NCBI GenBank assembly: GCA_030753015.1
Contig: JASMDC010000007.1
Coordinates: forward strand, 1 to 64,000
DNA: 64,000 bases
DNA from: Candidatus Undinarchaeales archaeon
GTDB taxonomy: Archaea > SpSt-1190 > JASMDC01
Direction: 5' to 3'
Below are positions 57,315 to 64,000 of this stretch, piece by piece; positions within the stretch are counted from its first letter, which is position 1, and the number at the start of each line of letters is the position of its first letter. Made by a program: the position numbers and the translations under genes. The notes under the pieces are model-generated. The model had not been told where the DNA came from. It did no database searches and saw nothing but the letters and a program-made list of their open reading frames with translations.

Positions 57315-58451
57315 CTAGGCACGTTCATCGAGCAGGTCGGCGGCGGCCTCGAGGTCGAGCACGCGGTACTCGATTGTGAGGCTCTGCCAGGGGCGGAGGA
57401 CGTTGCTCGCTGCCTCGTGGCCCGAGGAAAGGAGCACCTCCTTGATCTCGTCGTTGGACAGTCCGTTGTACTGGGACTTGATGGCCGCCACGGCACCCGC
57501 CACCAGGGGTGCGGACATGGACGTGCCCGTCCATGTCGTGTAGCCGCCGGGGACCGGGGAGAGGATGTCCACGCCGGGCGCGACGATGTCGAAACCGAGG
57601 TTCGTGGAATTGTACAGGCGGTCCTTGTCCTCCCATGATGCGCCCGCGGTGAACACGTCGGGGCAGGAGCCGGGCGACGTCCTGCTGAGACCAGTCGCCG
57701 GATCGGCCGTCTCCCGGGCGTTGCCGGCGGACGCCACGAGGAACACTCCCGCGTCGTACACACGTGAGCATGCCTCGTTGATGAGGCGGTCCACTTCGGC
57801 CTTGGGCCGTCCCTCGAAGTCCTCTGCGGTCTCCATGCCGAAGGACATGTTGACTACGTCCATCCCGTCCGCCACGGCCTTGTCGAGTCCGCGCAGTGCG
57901 ACCGAGAACCCGTCATCGCCTTTGCCCGTGACGACCTTGTAGCTGTACAGCTCGGCCTCGGGCGCGATGGTGTGGACGATACCGGCGACGTGCGTGCCGT
58001 GGCCGTGGTCGTCGTACGGGTCGGGTTTGTCGTAGACGAGGTCGGTGAACCCGCGGTAGGCGTCGATGAGGTAGGGGTGGGACGCGTCGATGCCCATGTC
58101 GAGGATGCCCACCTTCACACCTTCACCGGTGAGCCCCCGGGCGTTCGCCTCGGCGGCGTGCACACGCCGGTAGCCCCAACCCTGGGCCACGTCCTGTGGT
58201 CCGACGCCAGTGGCGAGCTCGTAGGGCCGGTCGCTGTGCGTGATGGTGATCGCGCGTTCGTCACCGTAACAGGTGATGACCCCAGCTGTCCGGAGGTCGG
58301 CGAGCTCCCTGGCATCGGCATCCATAACGAGTGCGGCGTTCAGTGACGTGTACGCCTCCTCGACGGCGAGACCATGGGACGCGAGATCGTACGCGCCATG
58401 ACCCTGCTCCAAGAACACGACAGTGCGCTCGACACCTGCAAGCTCCACCAT
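57315..58451 (-). CDS. Subtilisin-like serine protease (copy 2), probably cytoplasmic
   Basis: The 378-residue protein has the catalytic triad motifs VGILDMGIDASH, DDHGHGTHVAGI and GTSMSAPLVAG, with SAGNARETAD for the oxyanion region. Residues 1-75 form a propeptide-like domain (ERTVVFLEQGHGAYDLASHG, then ALVMDADARELADL). No signal peptide is present, so it either acts inside the cell or leaves by another route. The TATA box lies at 58472-58482; the start is leaderless. It is the tandem partner of the next subtilase. Confidence 0.9.
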   Translation of the reverse strand: MVELAGVERTVVFLEQGHGAYDLASHGLAVEEAYTSLNAALVMDADARELADLRTAGVITCYGDERAITITHSDRPYELATGVGPQDVAQGWGYRRVHAAEANARGLTGEGVKVGILDMGIDASHPYLIDAYRGFTDLVYDKPDPYDDHGHGTHVAGIVHTIAPEAELYSYKVVTGKGDDGFSVALRGLDKAVADGMDVVNMSFGMETAEDFEGRPKAEVDRLINEACSRVYDAGVFLVASAGNARETADPATGLSRTSPGSCPDVFTAGASWEDKDRLYNSTNLGFDIVAPGVDILSPVPGGYTTWTGTSMSAPLVAGAVAAIKSQYNGLSNDEIKEVLLSSGHEAASNVLRPWQSLTIEYRVLDLEAAADLLDERA

Positions 58452-58471
58452 GCTGGCGCTGCTGGCGAGGG

Positions 58472-58500
58472 TGCTTTTATTCCTTCCCCGGGGGACGGGG
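58472..58500 (-). promoter_or_regulatory. Promoter and GC hairpin between the two subtilases
   Basis: The minus strand carries GGAATAAAAGC about 25 bases above ATG 58451. Directly upstream lies CCCCGGGGGACGGGG, which can fold into a short GC hairpin and resembles the G-rich arm of the repeat units at 56808-57290. Confidence 0.45.
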
Positions 58501-58521
58501 CGTGGGCCGTCCTGTCACGGA

Positions 58522-59706
58522 TTACTCGGTGTCCTCGAGCAGGTCGGCTGCCGCCTCGAGGTTGAGCACCTTGTACTCCTGGAGACCGTGGTAGTAGGTG
58601 TTGTGGCTAGCGTCGTCGGCCGAGGCGATGAGCGCGTCCTTGATCTCGTCGTTGGACAGGTCGCTGTACTTGGATTTGACGGCCGCAACGGCACCCACCA
58701 CGAACGGGCAGGCCATGGACGTGCCGTCCCATGTTGCGTACCTGTCCCCGGGGATCGAGGAGAGGACCCGCGCACCGGGTGCCGAGATGTCGAACCCGAG
58801 GTTTGTGAAGTACGCCAGCTTGTCGTTGTACTTGCTCATGGCGCCTACAGCGAAGACGTCCGGCCCCGACGCGGGAGCGGACCTGCTGCGGCCGGAGGCC
58901 GGGTCGGCGGCCTGGCCGTCGTTGCCGGCAGCCGCCACGAGGAACACGCCCGAGTCGTACGCACGCGAGCAGGCCTCGTTGAGTATGCGGTCGCCTTCCT
59001 CCTTGGAGTATCCCTCGCGTTCCTCGTCGGTGTCCAGACCGAAGGACATGTTCACCACGTCCATACCGTCCTGTACTATGGTGTCCAGGCCGCGGAGGAT
59101 GTCCGAGATGCGGTTGGCGCCATGCGACATATGGAGCTTGTAGCCGTACAGCTCCACCTTGGGAGCGACGGTCTTGACGATCCCGCCGCAGTGGGTGCCG
59201 TGACCGTGGTCATCGTACGGATCGGGCTTGCCGTAGGGCAGGTCGGTGAACCCGGCGTAGTTGTCCTTGAGGTACTCGTGGTCCGCGTCGATGCCGGTGT
59301 CGAAGATGGCGACCTTGACACCAGCGCCGTCCAGACCCTTGGTGTTGGCCTGGGCCGAGCGCACCCGGAGGTAACCCCAGTCGTTGGGGACGTCGCGTGC
59401 CTCGGGCTGATCGCCGGTGTCGTACGGATCAGGGGAGATGCTGCCGGGGCCGTGTGTTCCCTTGTTGTACGGACCGCGGGTCTCGTCGGAGATGGTCACC
59501 TCATGGTCCTCGGCGTAGTCCGAGACCACACCCACCAGCTGCAGCGTGGCCAGCTCCCGCGCGTCAGCTCCGGTCACTATCGCAGCGCCCAGACCGGCGT
59601 AGGACTCTTCCACCTGTATGCCGTAGGACTCGAGCTCCTCGGTGGCGTTGCCGCCGTAGGACCTGTCGAAGAAAACGATCGTACGCTCACTGCTCTCAAT
59701 ATCCAT
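58522..59706 (-). CDS. Subtilisin-like serine protease (copy 1), probably cytoplasmic
   Basis: The 394-residue protein has VAIFDTGIDADH, DDHGHGTHCGGI and GTSMACPFVVG as triad motifs, with AAAGNDGQAAD at the oxyanion site and a propeptide-like first 90 residues. It is clearly related to the neighbouring subtilase. Start ATG 59706 fits a TATA box at 59762-59771; an earlier in-frame ATG at 59787 is upstream of that box. No signal peptide is seen. The gap to copy 2 is only 70 bases. Confidence 0.9.
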   Translation of the reverse strand: MDIESSERTIVFFDRSYGGNATEELESYGIQVEESYAGLGAAIVTGADARELATLQLVGVVSDYAEDHEVTISDETRGPYNKGTHGPGSISPDPYDTGDQPEARDVPNDWGYLRVRSAQANTKGLDGAGVKVAIFDTGIDADHEYLKDNYAGFTDLPYGKPDPYDDHGHGTHCGGIVKTVAPKVELYGYKLHMSHGANRISDILRGLDTIVQDGMDVVNMSFGLDTDEEREGYSKEEGDRILNEACSRAYDSGVFLVAAAGNDGQAADPASGRSRSAPASGPDVFAVGAMSKYNDKLAYFTNLGFDISAPGARVLSSIPGDRYATWDGTSMACPFVVGAVAAVKSKYSDLSNDEIKDALIASADDASHNTYYHGLQEYKVLNLEAAADLLEDTE

Positions 59707-59761
59707 CCCGTACACCCATGGGGACCACTGTCCCCTCAAGTGATATCTAGCGGGGTCGCCG

Positions 59762-59771
59762 GAATATAAAC
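59762..59771 (-). promoter_or_regulatory. TATA box of the upstream subtilase
   Basis: The minus strand reads GGTTTATATT, about 60 bases upstream of ATG 59706; the leader would be about 35 bases. Confidence 0.5.
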
Positions 59772-59834
59772 CTTCGGTCTTCGGCAAGTGGAGGACTCGC
59801 GGCCGGACCGGTCGCGAGGCAAAACTTCAGTGAA

Positions 59835-59867
59835 CTACCCCTCCCTAAGTCGAGGGGCTTCCCGCTT
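59835..59867 (-). mobile_element. IS200/IS605-type right-end hairpin (copy 1)
   Basis: On the minus strand the end reads GGAAGCCCCTCGACTTAGG then GAGGGGTAG, a stem-loop of the form AAGCCCCT...AGGGAGGGGTAG typical of IS605-family right ends that overlap the tnpB stop. Confidence 0.6.
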
Positions 59868-60020
59868 CGACGCTGTTCCCATCTCCACGGGCGCATCGGG
59901 TGGTCCCCACCCTGATCGATCCTGAATGTAGATCGCAGCGTTCAGGTCGCAGTTTATCGTCAGCCTGAGGGTGATCCGGCCCAGACCATCGATGGAAACG
60001 TTCAGATTTCCTTCCGTTAT
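59835..60020 (-). pseudogene. tnpB: C-terminal remnant of an IS200/IS605 TnpB
   Basis: The minus-strand frame ends with LTINCDLNAAIYIQDR, then GWGPPDAPVEMG and KREAPRLREG before TAG. This is the TnpB ending (..GLTIxRDLNAAINI.., ..PVEMG.., KxEAPxL). The zinc-ribbon and RuvC-like parts are missing; just upstream the homology seems to continue in another frame (NGRKSERFHRW), so frameshift and truncation are likely. The final codons lie in the element's right-end hairpin. Confidence 0.7.
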
Positions 60021-60312
60021 CAGACCGGGTCGAGGCATCTGCACATCCACGTGCACGAAGACCTCCCTCAGAGCGCACCGTGCTATGAGCATCCATCACC
60101 CTGCCCCTGGAAAACCATGACCCCGACCGATCAGCCAGCATTCTCACCTTTGCTAAACGTTGGCCGGATTTAGGTCTCCAGGACGCGACTGTTATCGCTT
60201 CTGTTCAATGATCGTCCTTGGTGGTCACCCCTAATAGGTATTAGGCCGTTCATCATTATATCCCAAAGGGAGGTGGCGTGCCGGTACTCGTCCGGAAAGT
60301 AACTTTCGGCTC

Positions 60313-60344
60313 CATCCCCTCCCTACCGGAAGGGGACTTCCCGC
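60313..60344 (-). mobile_element. IS200/IS605-type right-end hairpin (copy 2, solo)
   Basis: The minus strand shows GCGGGAAGTCCCCTTCCGG then TAGGGAGGGGATG, matching copy 1 (GCGGGAAG-CCCCT...TAGGGAGGGG) at most positions in the same orientation. No TnpB-like coding is recognisable beside it. The rest of 59868-60393 has short inverted repeats (CCTAATAGG...TTAGG) but no gene I can support. Confidence 0.45.
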
Positions 60345-60357
60345 TGAAAACGATAAA

Positions 60358-60367
60358 GAGTTAAATC
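60358..60367 (+). promoter_or_regulatory. TATA box of the amidohydrolase operon
   Basis: GAGTTAAATC lies about 32 bases above ATG 60394, making it leaderless. It is about 15 bases from the second IS-end hairpin. Confidence 0.5.
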
Positions 60368-60393
60368 GTCAGAACATAATCTCGCTCCTACGC

Positions 60394-61203
60394 ATGGCTC
60401 CATACCACTGCTTCCCCGGCAAGGACCCGCGCATCGTGTACGAGGAGCTGCTCGACGCCACCATGATCGTGGACTGCCACACACACCTGGGGGAGGACAA
60501 GGACGGCATGCATCAGGCGATACCGGAGCTCGTCCGCGTCATGAACAAGCACAAGGTCGACCGAGCGGTGGCGTTCCCGTTCAACATGCCGGGGCCGGGA
60601 CGGGGCTTCCACAAGGCCAACGGGATCATCGCTAAGGCCTACGAATCACACAAGGACCGCCTCATCCCCTTCATGCGCCTCGACCCCCACTCTCCGGCGT
60701 GCATGAAAGAGATGCAGGAACGACTGGACCAGGGATTCCGCGGGATAAAGCTCCATCCACGGGCCCAGAGCTTCTCCATCGATGAGGAGATCGCGTTCAA
60801 CATCTACGATGCCGCCCAGGACAACGACATCCCCATCATCATCCATACCGGGCTCATGCGCCGCATGAAGATCGGTGATGCCCTCACGAACATCATAAAG
60901 GAGTTCCCCAAGCTCAAGATCATCCTCGCCCACGGGGCCTACGTGGACATCGTCCGCGTGGTGTACTCGCTCAAGGGGGCCCACAACATCCTCTTCGACA
61001 CCTCGGTGGCCCCCATCTACGATATCTATGAGCTCATCTATACGGTGGGTCCCGACCGGGTGGTGTACGGCTCCGACACGCCGTACGGGCACATGGCCTC
61101 GGCGCTGGAGGCGGTGGTGGACATCGCCCTCTCGCTCCACCTGCCCAAGGAGAAGATCGATATGATCCTGGGCCAGAACATACTCGAGTGGGTGGGACCA
61201 TGA
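60394..61203 (+). CDS. Amidohydrolase-2 family metal-dependent hydrolase
   Basis: The 269-residue TIM-barrel protein has IVDCHTHLGED (HxH metal pair), GIKLHPRAQSFSID, IIIHTGLM, a histidine in LAHGAYVDIVR and the late VYGSDTPYGH (aspartate). These are the metal ligands of the Amidohydro_2 family (decarboxylases and hydrolases of aromatic or lactone compounds). The substrate is not inferable. It overlaps the next gene by ATGA. Confidence 0.87.
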   Translation: MAPYHCFPGKDPRIVYEELLDATMIVDCHTHLGEDKDGMHQAIPELVRVMNKHKVDRAVAFPFNMPGPGRGFHKANGIIAKAYESHKDRLIPFMRLDPHSPACMKEMQERLDQGFRGIKLHPRAQSFSIDEEIAFNIYDAAQDNDIPIIIHTGLMRRMKIGDALTNIIKEFPKLKIILAHGAYVDIVRVVYSLKGAHNILFDTSVAPIYDIYELIYTVGPDRVVYGSDTPYGHMASALEAVVDIALSLHLPKEKIDMILGQNILEWVGP

Positions 61204-61772
61204 GCCCCGAGGAGGAAGTGTTCGGGGGGTTCTCGAAAAAGTCGCTGGACCGCATCCGCTCGAGCATGCACCCCGAGGAGGTGCGCGTGGTGGACAGCGT
61301 CATCTTCGTGCGCAAGCTGGGTTCGGAGTACCCTCACATGGCCGACGATGAGGTCGAGGCTCTTTTGGACCGCTCCTGCCACGAGGGTATCGACATCGAC
61401 GCCGTGGTCGTCCTCACCGACGACAAGGAGTACAACCTGGTGCTCCCCCGCCGTATCCAGGTGATAAAGTACATGCGCATCCTCGACAGGCTCAGCTGGA
61501 TCTTCATCCTCCTCAAGATCATCCGCGACCTGGAAGGCGATTCCCGGCGAGCGGCCATGCGCAAGGTGCGCCACACCATCAGCCTAATCCTGACCCTCCT
61601 GGAGGTAGAGATCGAGCTCAACATCAACGAGCGTCCCCACCTCTATGATATAAGGGCGTTCATGGAGAAGATGACAGAGGCCCTCGACCACGGGAACTCC
61701 GGAAAGGCATGGACCAACCTACAGGTGGCCATCAATATCGCATCCATACGACTGCTCAAGCAGGTCAAGTAA
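61200..61772 (+). CDS. Uncharacterised protein coupled to the amidohydrolase
   Basis: The 190-residue protein is soluble with one hydrophobic helix (LSWIFILLKIIRDL). An acidic N-terminus (SPEEEVFGGFSKKSLDRIRS) and a C-terminal helical bundle (LLEVEIELNINERPHLYDI) are visible. ATG 61200 overlaps the amidohydrolase stop, so the two are translated together. No family recognised. Confidence 0.7.
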   Translation: MSPEEEVFGGFSKKSLDRIRSSMHPEEVRVVDSVIFVRKLGSEYPHMADDEVEALLDRSCHEGIDIDAVVVLTDDKEYNLVLPRRIQVIKYMRILDRLSWIFILLKIIRDLEGDSRRAAMRKVRHTISLILTLLEVEIELNINERPHLYDIRAFMEKMTEALDHGNSGKAWTNLQVAINIASIRLLKQVK

Positions 61773-61796
61773 GGCGCAAGTGGTCGCGAGCCACAT

Positions 61797-61808
61797 TTCT
61801 ATATAAAG
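61797..61808 (+). promoter_or_regulatory. TATA box of the gene at 61832
   Basis: TTCTATATAAAG lies about 30 bases above ATG 61832 and excludes earlier in-frame starts inside the preceding gene. Confidence 0.6.
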
Positions 61809-61831
61809 GATTAAGTCAATCTTTTGACACC

Positions 61832-62905
61832 ATGGTTAAGGGACGTTTCGCCATTGGCAAGTTTGCCATCGAAGCGGGCGTGACCTCGGGAAGGATATTC
61901 GTCGAGTCCGTGCGAGAGATCTGGGACTCATTCCCGAAGTTCATTATAAACCTGCTCATAGCGTTCATCGTGTGGACGGTCGGTGGTTACCTCTTCCTGA
62001 AGTTCGCTCCGTTCCAGGTCTTCTACGGGGTATCTGCCTTCCAGACGATCGGTGCGATCCTGCTGGTGGTCATCTGTATCCTGCTCTCCAAGGCGCTGTC
62101 GGAGATCCGCGATATGGCGGAGGCCGCATCGGGACTGCTAACGGTGGTGACAGCTGACGAGGAGTTCGAGCGCAAGCTGCGCAACTACAACTTCTATCTG
62201 CGCACACTGTGCCTCTTGACGTTCCTGGCGATCTTCACGTTCTTCATCCTGACCCTCGGCCAGGGTGAGGGAGAGGAGCTCGGCCTGTTCTCCGGGCTCG
62301 CCCTTGTGTTCCTGGTGATCATCATCCTGGTGCACACCTTCGTTCCCGCCGATACCATCAACAAGATCGGTGGCGTCGTCTACGGGCCCATGGACACATT
62401 CAGTCAGCAGCAACAGATCATCGCGGTCGTCGCGTTCGTCGGCCTGGCGCTGGTGGTCGTGGGGATGTTCTACTCCTTCGCCGCCAACGTGGTCACGGAC
62501 AAGGACTGTGTACCCGGTATCACGACGGATATCTCGAAGCTCGCCCCGGAAGACGTGGACAAAGCGTGCGGTGTCGATGAGTTCTGCTACGCCAAGGACC
62601 GCAAGTGCCGTAGGAAGGTGTCCGGCGAGCGCCTGGTGTTCTCGACATTCGGGTTCTCGCTGTTCATGCTGCTGGCAGCATTGTTCGTGGACCGCATCGT
62701 CACCAATCTGGCCGACGAGATCAGCCGGCACACCGAGATCCCCGACGTCCTCCAGGAAGAGGAGGAGGGGAGTGGTGGCACTGACGAGATCGCAGACTAC
62801 ATCTCTAAGTGCAAGGCCCAGGGGATGCCCATGGACAAGATCCGGTCGTCCCTCCTGGAAGCGGGCTTCACCGAGGCCAACGTCGCCAAGTACTTCCCGA
62901 AGTAG
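61832..62905 (+). CDS. Multi-span membrane protein with short C-terminal helical domain
   Basis: The 357-residue protein has about seven membrane segments (INLLIAFIVWTVGGYLFLKF first), an extracytoplasmic stretch with four cysteines (CVPGITTD, KACGVDEFCYAKDRKC) before the last segment, and a C-terminal region (DYISKCKAQGMPMDKIRSSL, then LEAGFTEANVAKYF) that looks like a UBA- or SHOCT-like short helical domain. No family recognised. A clear hairpin and T-tract terminator follow. Confidence 0.75.
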   Translation: MVKGRFAIGKFAIEAGVTSGRIFVESVREIWDSFPKFIINLLIAFIVWTVGGYLFLKFAPFQVFYGVSAFQTIGAILLVVICILLSKALSEIRDMAEAASGLLTVVTADEEFERKLRNYNFYLRTLCLLTFLAIFTFFILTLGQGEGEELGLFSGLALVFLVIIILVHTFVPADTINKIGGVVYGPMDTFSQQQQIIAVVAFVGLALVVVGMFYSFAANVVTDKDCVPGITTDISKLAPEDVDKACGVDEFCYAKDRKCRRKVSGERLVFSTFGFSLFMLLAALFVDRIVTNLADEISRHTEIPDVLQEEEEGSGGTDEIADYISKCKAQGMPMDKIRSSLLEAGFTEANVAKYFPK

Positions 62906-62916
62906 GCATATGGAAC

Positions 62917-62953
62917 GCGGCCCTCGTCATGGGGGCCGCTTCTAACTTTTTTC
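62917..62953 (+). terminator. Hairpin plus T6 terminator
   Basis: GCGGCCC (62917-62923) and GGGCCGC (62933-62939) form a 7-bp stem, followed by a TTCTAACTTTTTTCT stretch. It ends the gene at 61832 and lies in the convergent gap before the aminotransferase. Confidence 0.7.
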
Positions 62954-62979
62954 TGAGCAGTCTCAGTTCCAGGCAGCGC

Positions 62980-64000
62980 TCAGGCATCCTTCACGAACGT
63001 CAGGACCTCGGCGCACACGCGCTCGATCTCCTTTGCAGTATGGACGGCCGACATGGGGAGCGAGAGAATTTCCTTCGCGAACCCCTCGGTCACGGGGAAG
63101 GAGCCCGGGACCTCCAGGCAGGGCTGGCGGTGGAGTGGGACGGGATAGTGGATGCCGCAGGAGATGCCGCGCCCCTCGAGGTGTGCCCGCAGGGCGTCAC
63201 GGTCGGGATGCCTGATAACATATAGGTGGTAAACGTGAGTGCCCCAGTGCACCCGGGGTGTCACCACTGCATCGCCGAGCAGCTTGTCGTAGAGCGCGGC
63301 GTTCTTCCGGCGGGCATCGTTGAAACCGTCCAGCATCCGTAGCTGGACGCGGGCTATGGCGGCGTACATCTCGCACAGCTTGGCGTTGTATCCCAGGACC
63401 TCAGCGGTCCCCGTACCCGCGTTGGCACCGTACGCACGGAGCAGGCGCACCTTCTCGGCGAGCCCATCGTCGTCGGTGACGAACATGCCGCCCTCGCCGG
63501 CGACCGTCATGTTCTTGGAGGGATAGAACGAGAAGCAGCCCGCGTCAGCGAGCGAGCCGGTGCGAGCGCCCTTGTAGGTGGCGCCGTGCGACTGGCAGGC
63601 GTCCTCGAGCAGGAACAGCCCGTGCCGCTCGGCGACCTCGCGGACGGGGTTCATGTCGCAGGTGTGGCCGTAGAGGTGGACCGGGATGATCGCCTGGGTC
63701 CGGGGAGTGATGGCCGCCTCCAACTTGGAGGGATCCATGGTATAGCTCCTGTCCACGTCCACGAGACGGATCGACGCACCACAGTACGAGATGGCCAGGG
63801 CCGTGGAGATGAATGTGTTGGGGACGGTGATGACCTCGTCACCCGGGCCGATACCCGCGGCCTTGAGGGCCAGGTGGAGCGCGTCGGTGCCCGAGGAGAT
63901 GCCGACGGCGTTATCGACGCCCATGTAGGCGGCGAACTCCTTCTCGAGCGCGGCGAGCTCGTCACCCAGCACGAACCGTCCACTGTCCAGCACGCGGCAT
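62980..64000 (-). CDS. DegT/DnrJ/EryC1-type sugar aminotransferase (5' end outside window)
   Basis: The visible 340 residues match the PLP-dependent nucleotide-sugar aminotransferase family: GISSGTDALHLALKA, LLEDACQSHGATYKG, SFYPSKNMTVAGEGG with the PLP lysine, and HVYHLYVIRHP. Family length is about 365-390, and the frame is open through the window edge, so the start lies beyond 64000. It should transfer an amino group to a keto-sugar nucleotide for surface glycans. It probably begins a glycan region continuing outside. Confidence 0.9.
   Translation of the reverse strand, partial: CRVLDSGRFVLGDELAALEKEFAAYMGVDNAVGISSGTDALHLALKAAGIGPGDEVITVPNTFISTALAISYCGASIRLVDVDRSYTMDPSKLEAAITPRTQAIIPVHLYGHTCDMNPVREVAERHGLFLLEDACQSHGATYKGARTGSLADAGCFSFYPSKNMTVAGEGGMFVTDDDGLAEKVRLLRAYGANAGTGTAEVLGYNAKLCEMYAAIARVQLRMLDGFNDARRKNAALYDKLLGDAVVTPRVHWGTHVYHLYVIRHPDRDALRAHLEGRGISCGIHYPVPLHRQPCLEVPGSFPVTEGFAKEILSLPMSAVHTAKEIERVCAEVLTFVKDA

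Noticed and set aside
59845-60147. 100-codon minus-strand frame beside the TnpB remnant
   Set aside because: It overlaps the TnpB tail in another frame; only a short part may be TnpB-like after a frameshift, so it is not a separate gene.

Overview
The window reads as a GC-rich (about 60-62 %) archaeal chromosome segment, most likely from the Thermoplasmatota or a neighbouring euryarchaeal lineage; that placement is inference. The archaeal signals are TATA-type promoters about 25-30 bases upstream of many start codons (so many mRNAs look leaderless), Shine-Dalgarno sites mainly inside operons, and archaeal families: TrmB-type regulator, DUF2178, DUF63 and PAC2 proteins, archaeal-type tRNA G10 methyltransferase, and a PolB2-like polymerase cassette. 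I found no tRNA, rRNA or CRISPR array.

Layout. 1-2300: a lower-GC patch with a V4R-domain protein and a UbiA-type prenyltransferase. 2.5-7.1 kb: two tandem enlarged TldD-type metallopeptidases and a 2[4Fe-4S] ferredoxin. 7.2-14 kb: a glycosyltransferase, a surface protein, a glutamate-dehydrogenase homologue whose usual catalytic lysine is histidine, peptidase T and a TIM-barrel protein. 14-18.9 kb: TrmB-type regulator, ABC ATPase, ABC-2 permease and a large CARDB-like surface protein in one operon, with two palindromes bracketing the promoter. 19-22.7 kb: two runs of small membrane proteins with HTH regulators, one gene apparently starting at ATA. 22.7-33 kb: TPR protein, DUF4139 protein, several secreted or membrane-anchored cysteine-rich proteins (one promoter carries five 21-bp-phased direct repeats), a metalloprotease and an HD protein. 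33-40.4 kb: pirin, YwbE, NicO-type and CDF metal transporters, YgbA-type protein, a membrane glycosyltransferase, DJ-1/PfpI and a third TldD.

40.5-45.1 kb is a tightly overlapping RNA/protein quality-control operon: Trm-G10, RNase Z, PAC2, a GATase-like protein, a proline-rich coiled-coil protein and DUF63. 45-48.9 kb holds an M20 peptidase, a 7TM sensor-like protein, a possible structured RNA and a HAD phosphatase. 48.9-53.6 kb is a second ABC-2 exporter, one permease of which carries a C-terminal PrsW-like intramembrane protease domain. 53.8-56.8 kb is a RecA/RadA-like protein, a small helical protein and a PolB2-like polymerase, a probable damage-tolerance cassette. It is followed by three tandem hairpin units of about 170 bp, two tandem subtilases, an IS200/IS605 TnpB remnant, an amidohydrolase operon, a membrane protein and a DegT-type aminotransferase cut by the window end.

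Two themes recur. One is local duplication: tandem TldDs, subtilases and DUF2178 proteins, and internal repeats in three other proteins. The other is a heavy load of peptidases (TldD x3, peptidase T, M20, HExxH protein, two subtilases, PrsW-like domain), which fits a peptide-degrading heterotroph. Function calls rest on motifs read by eye; no database search was run.
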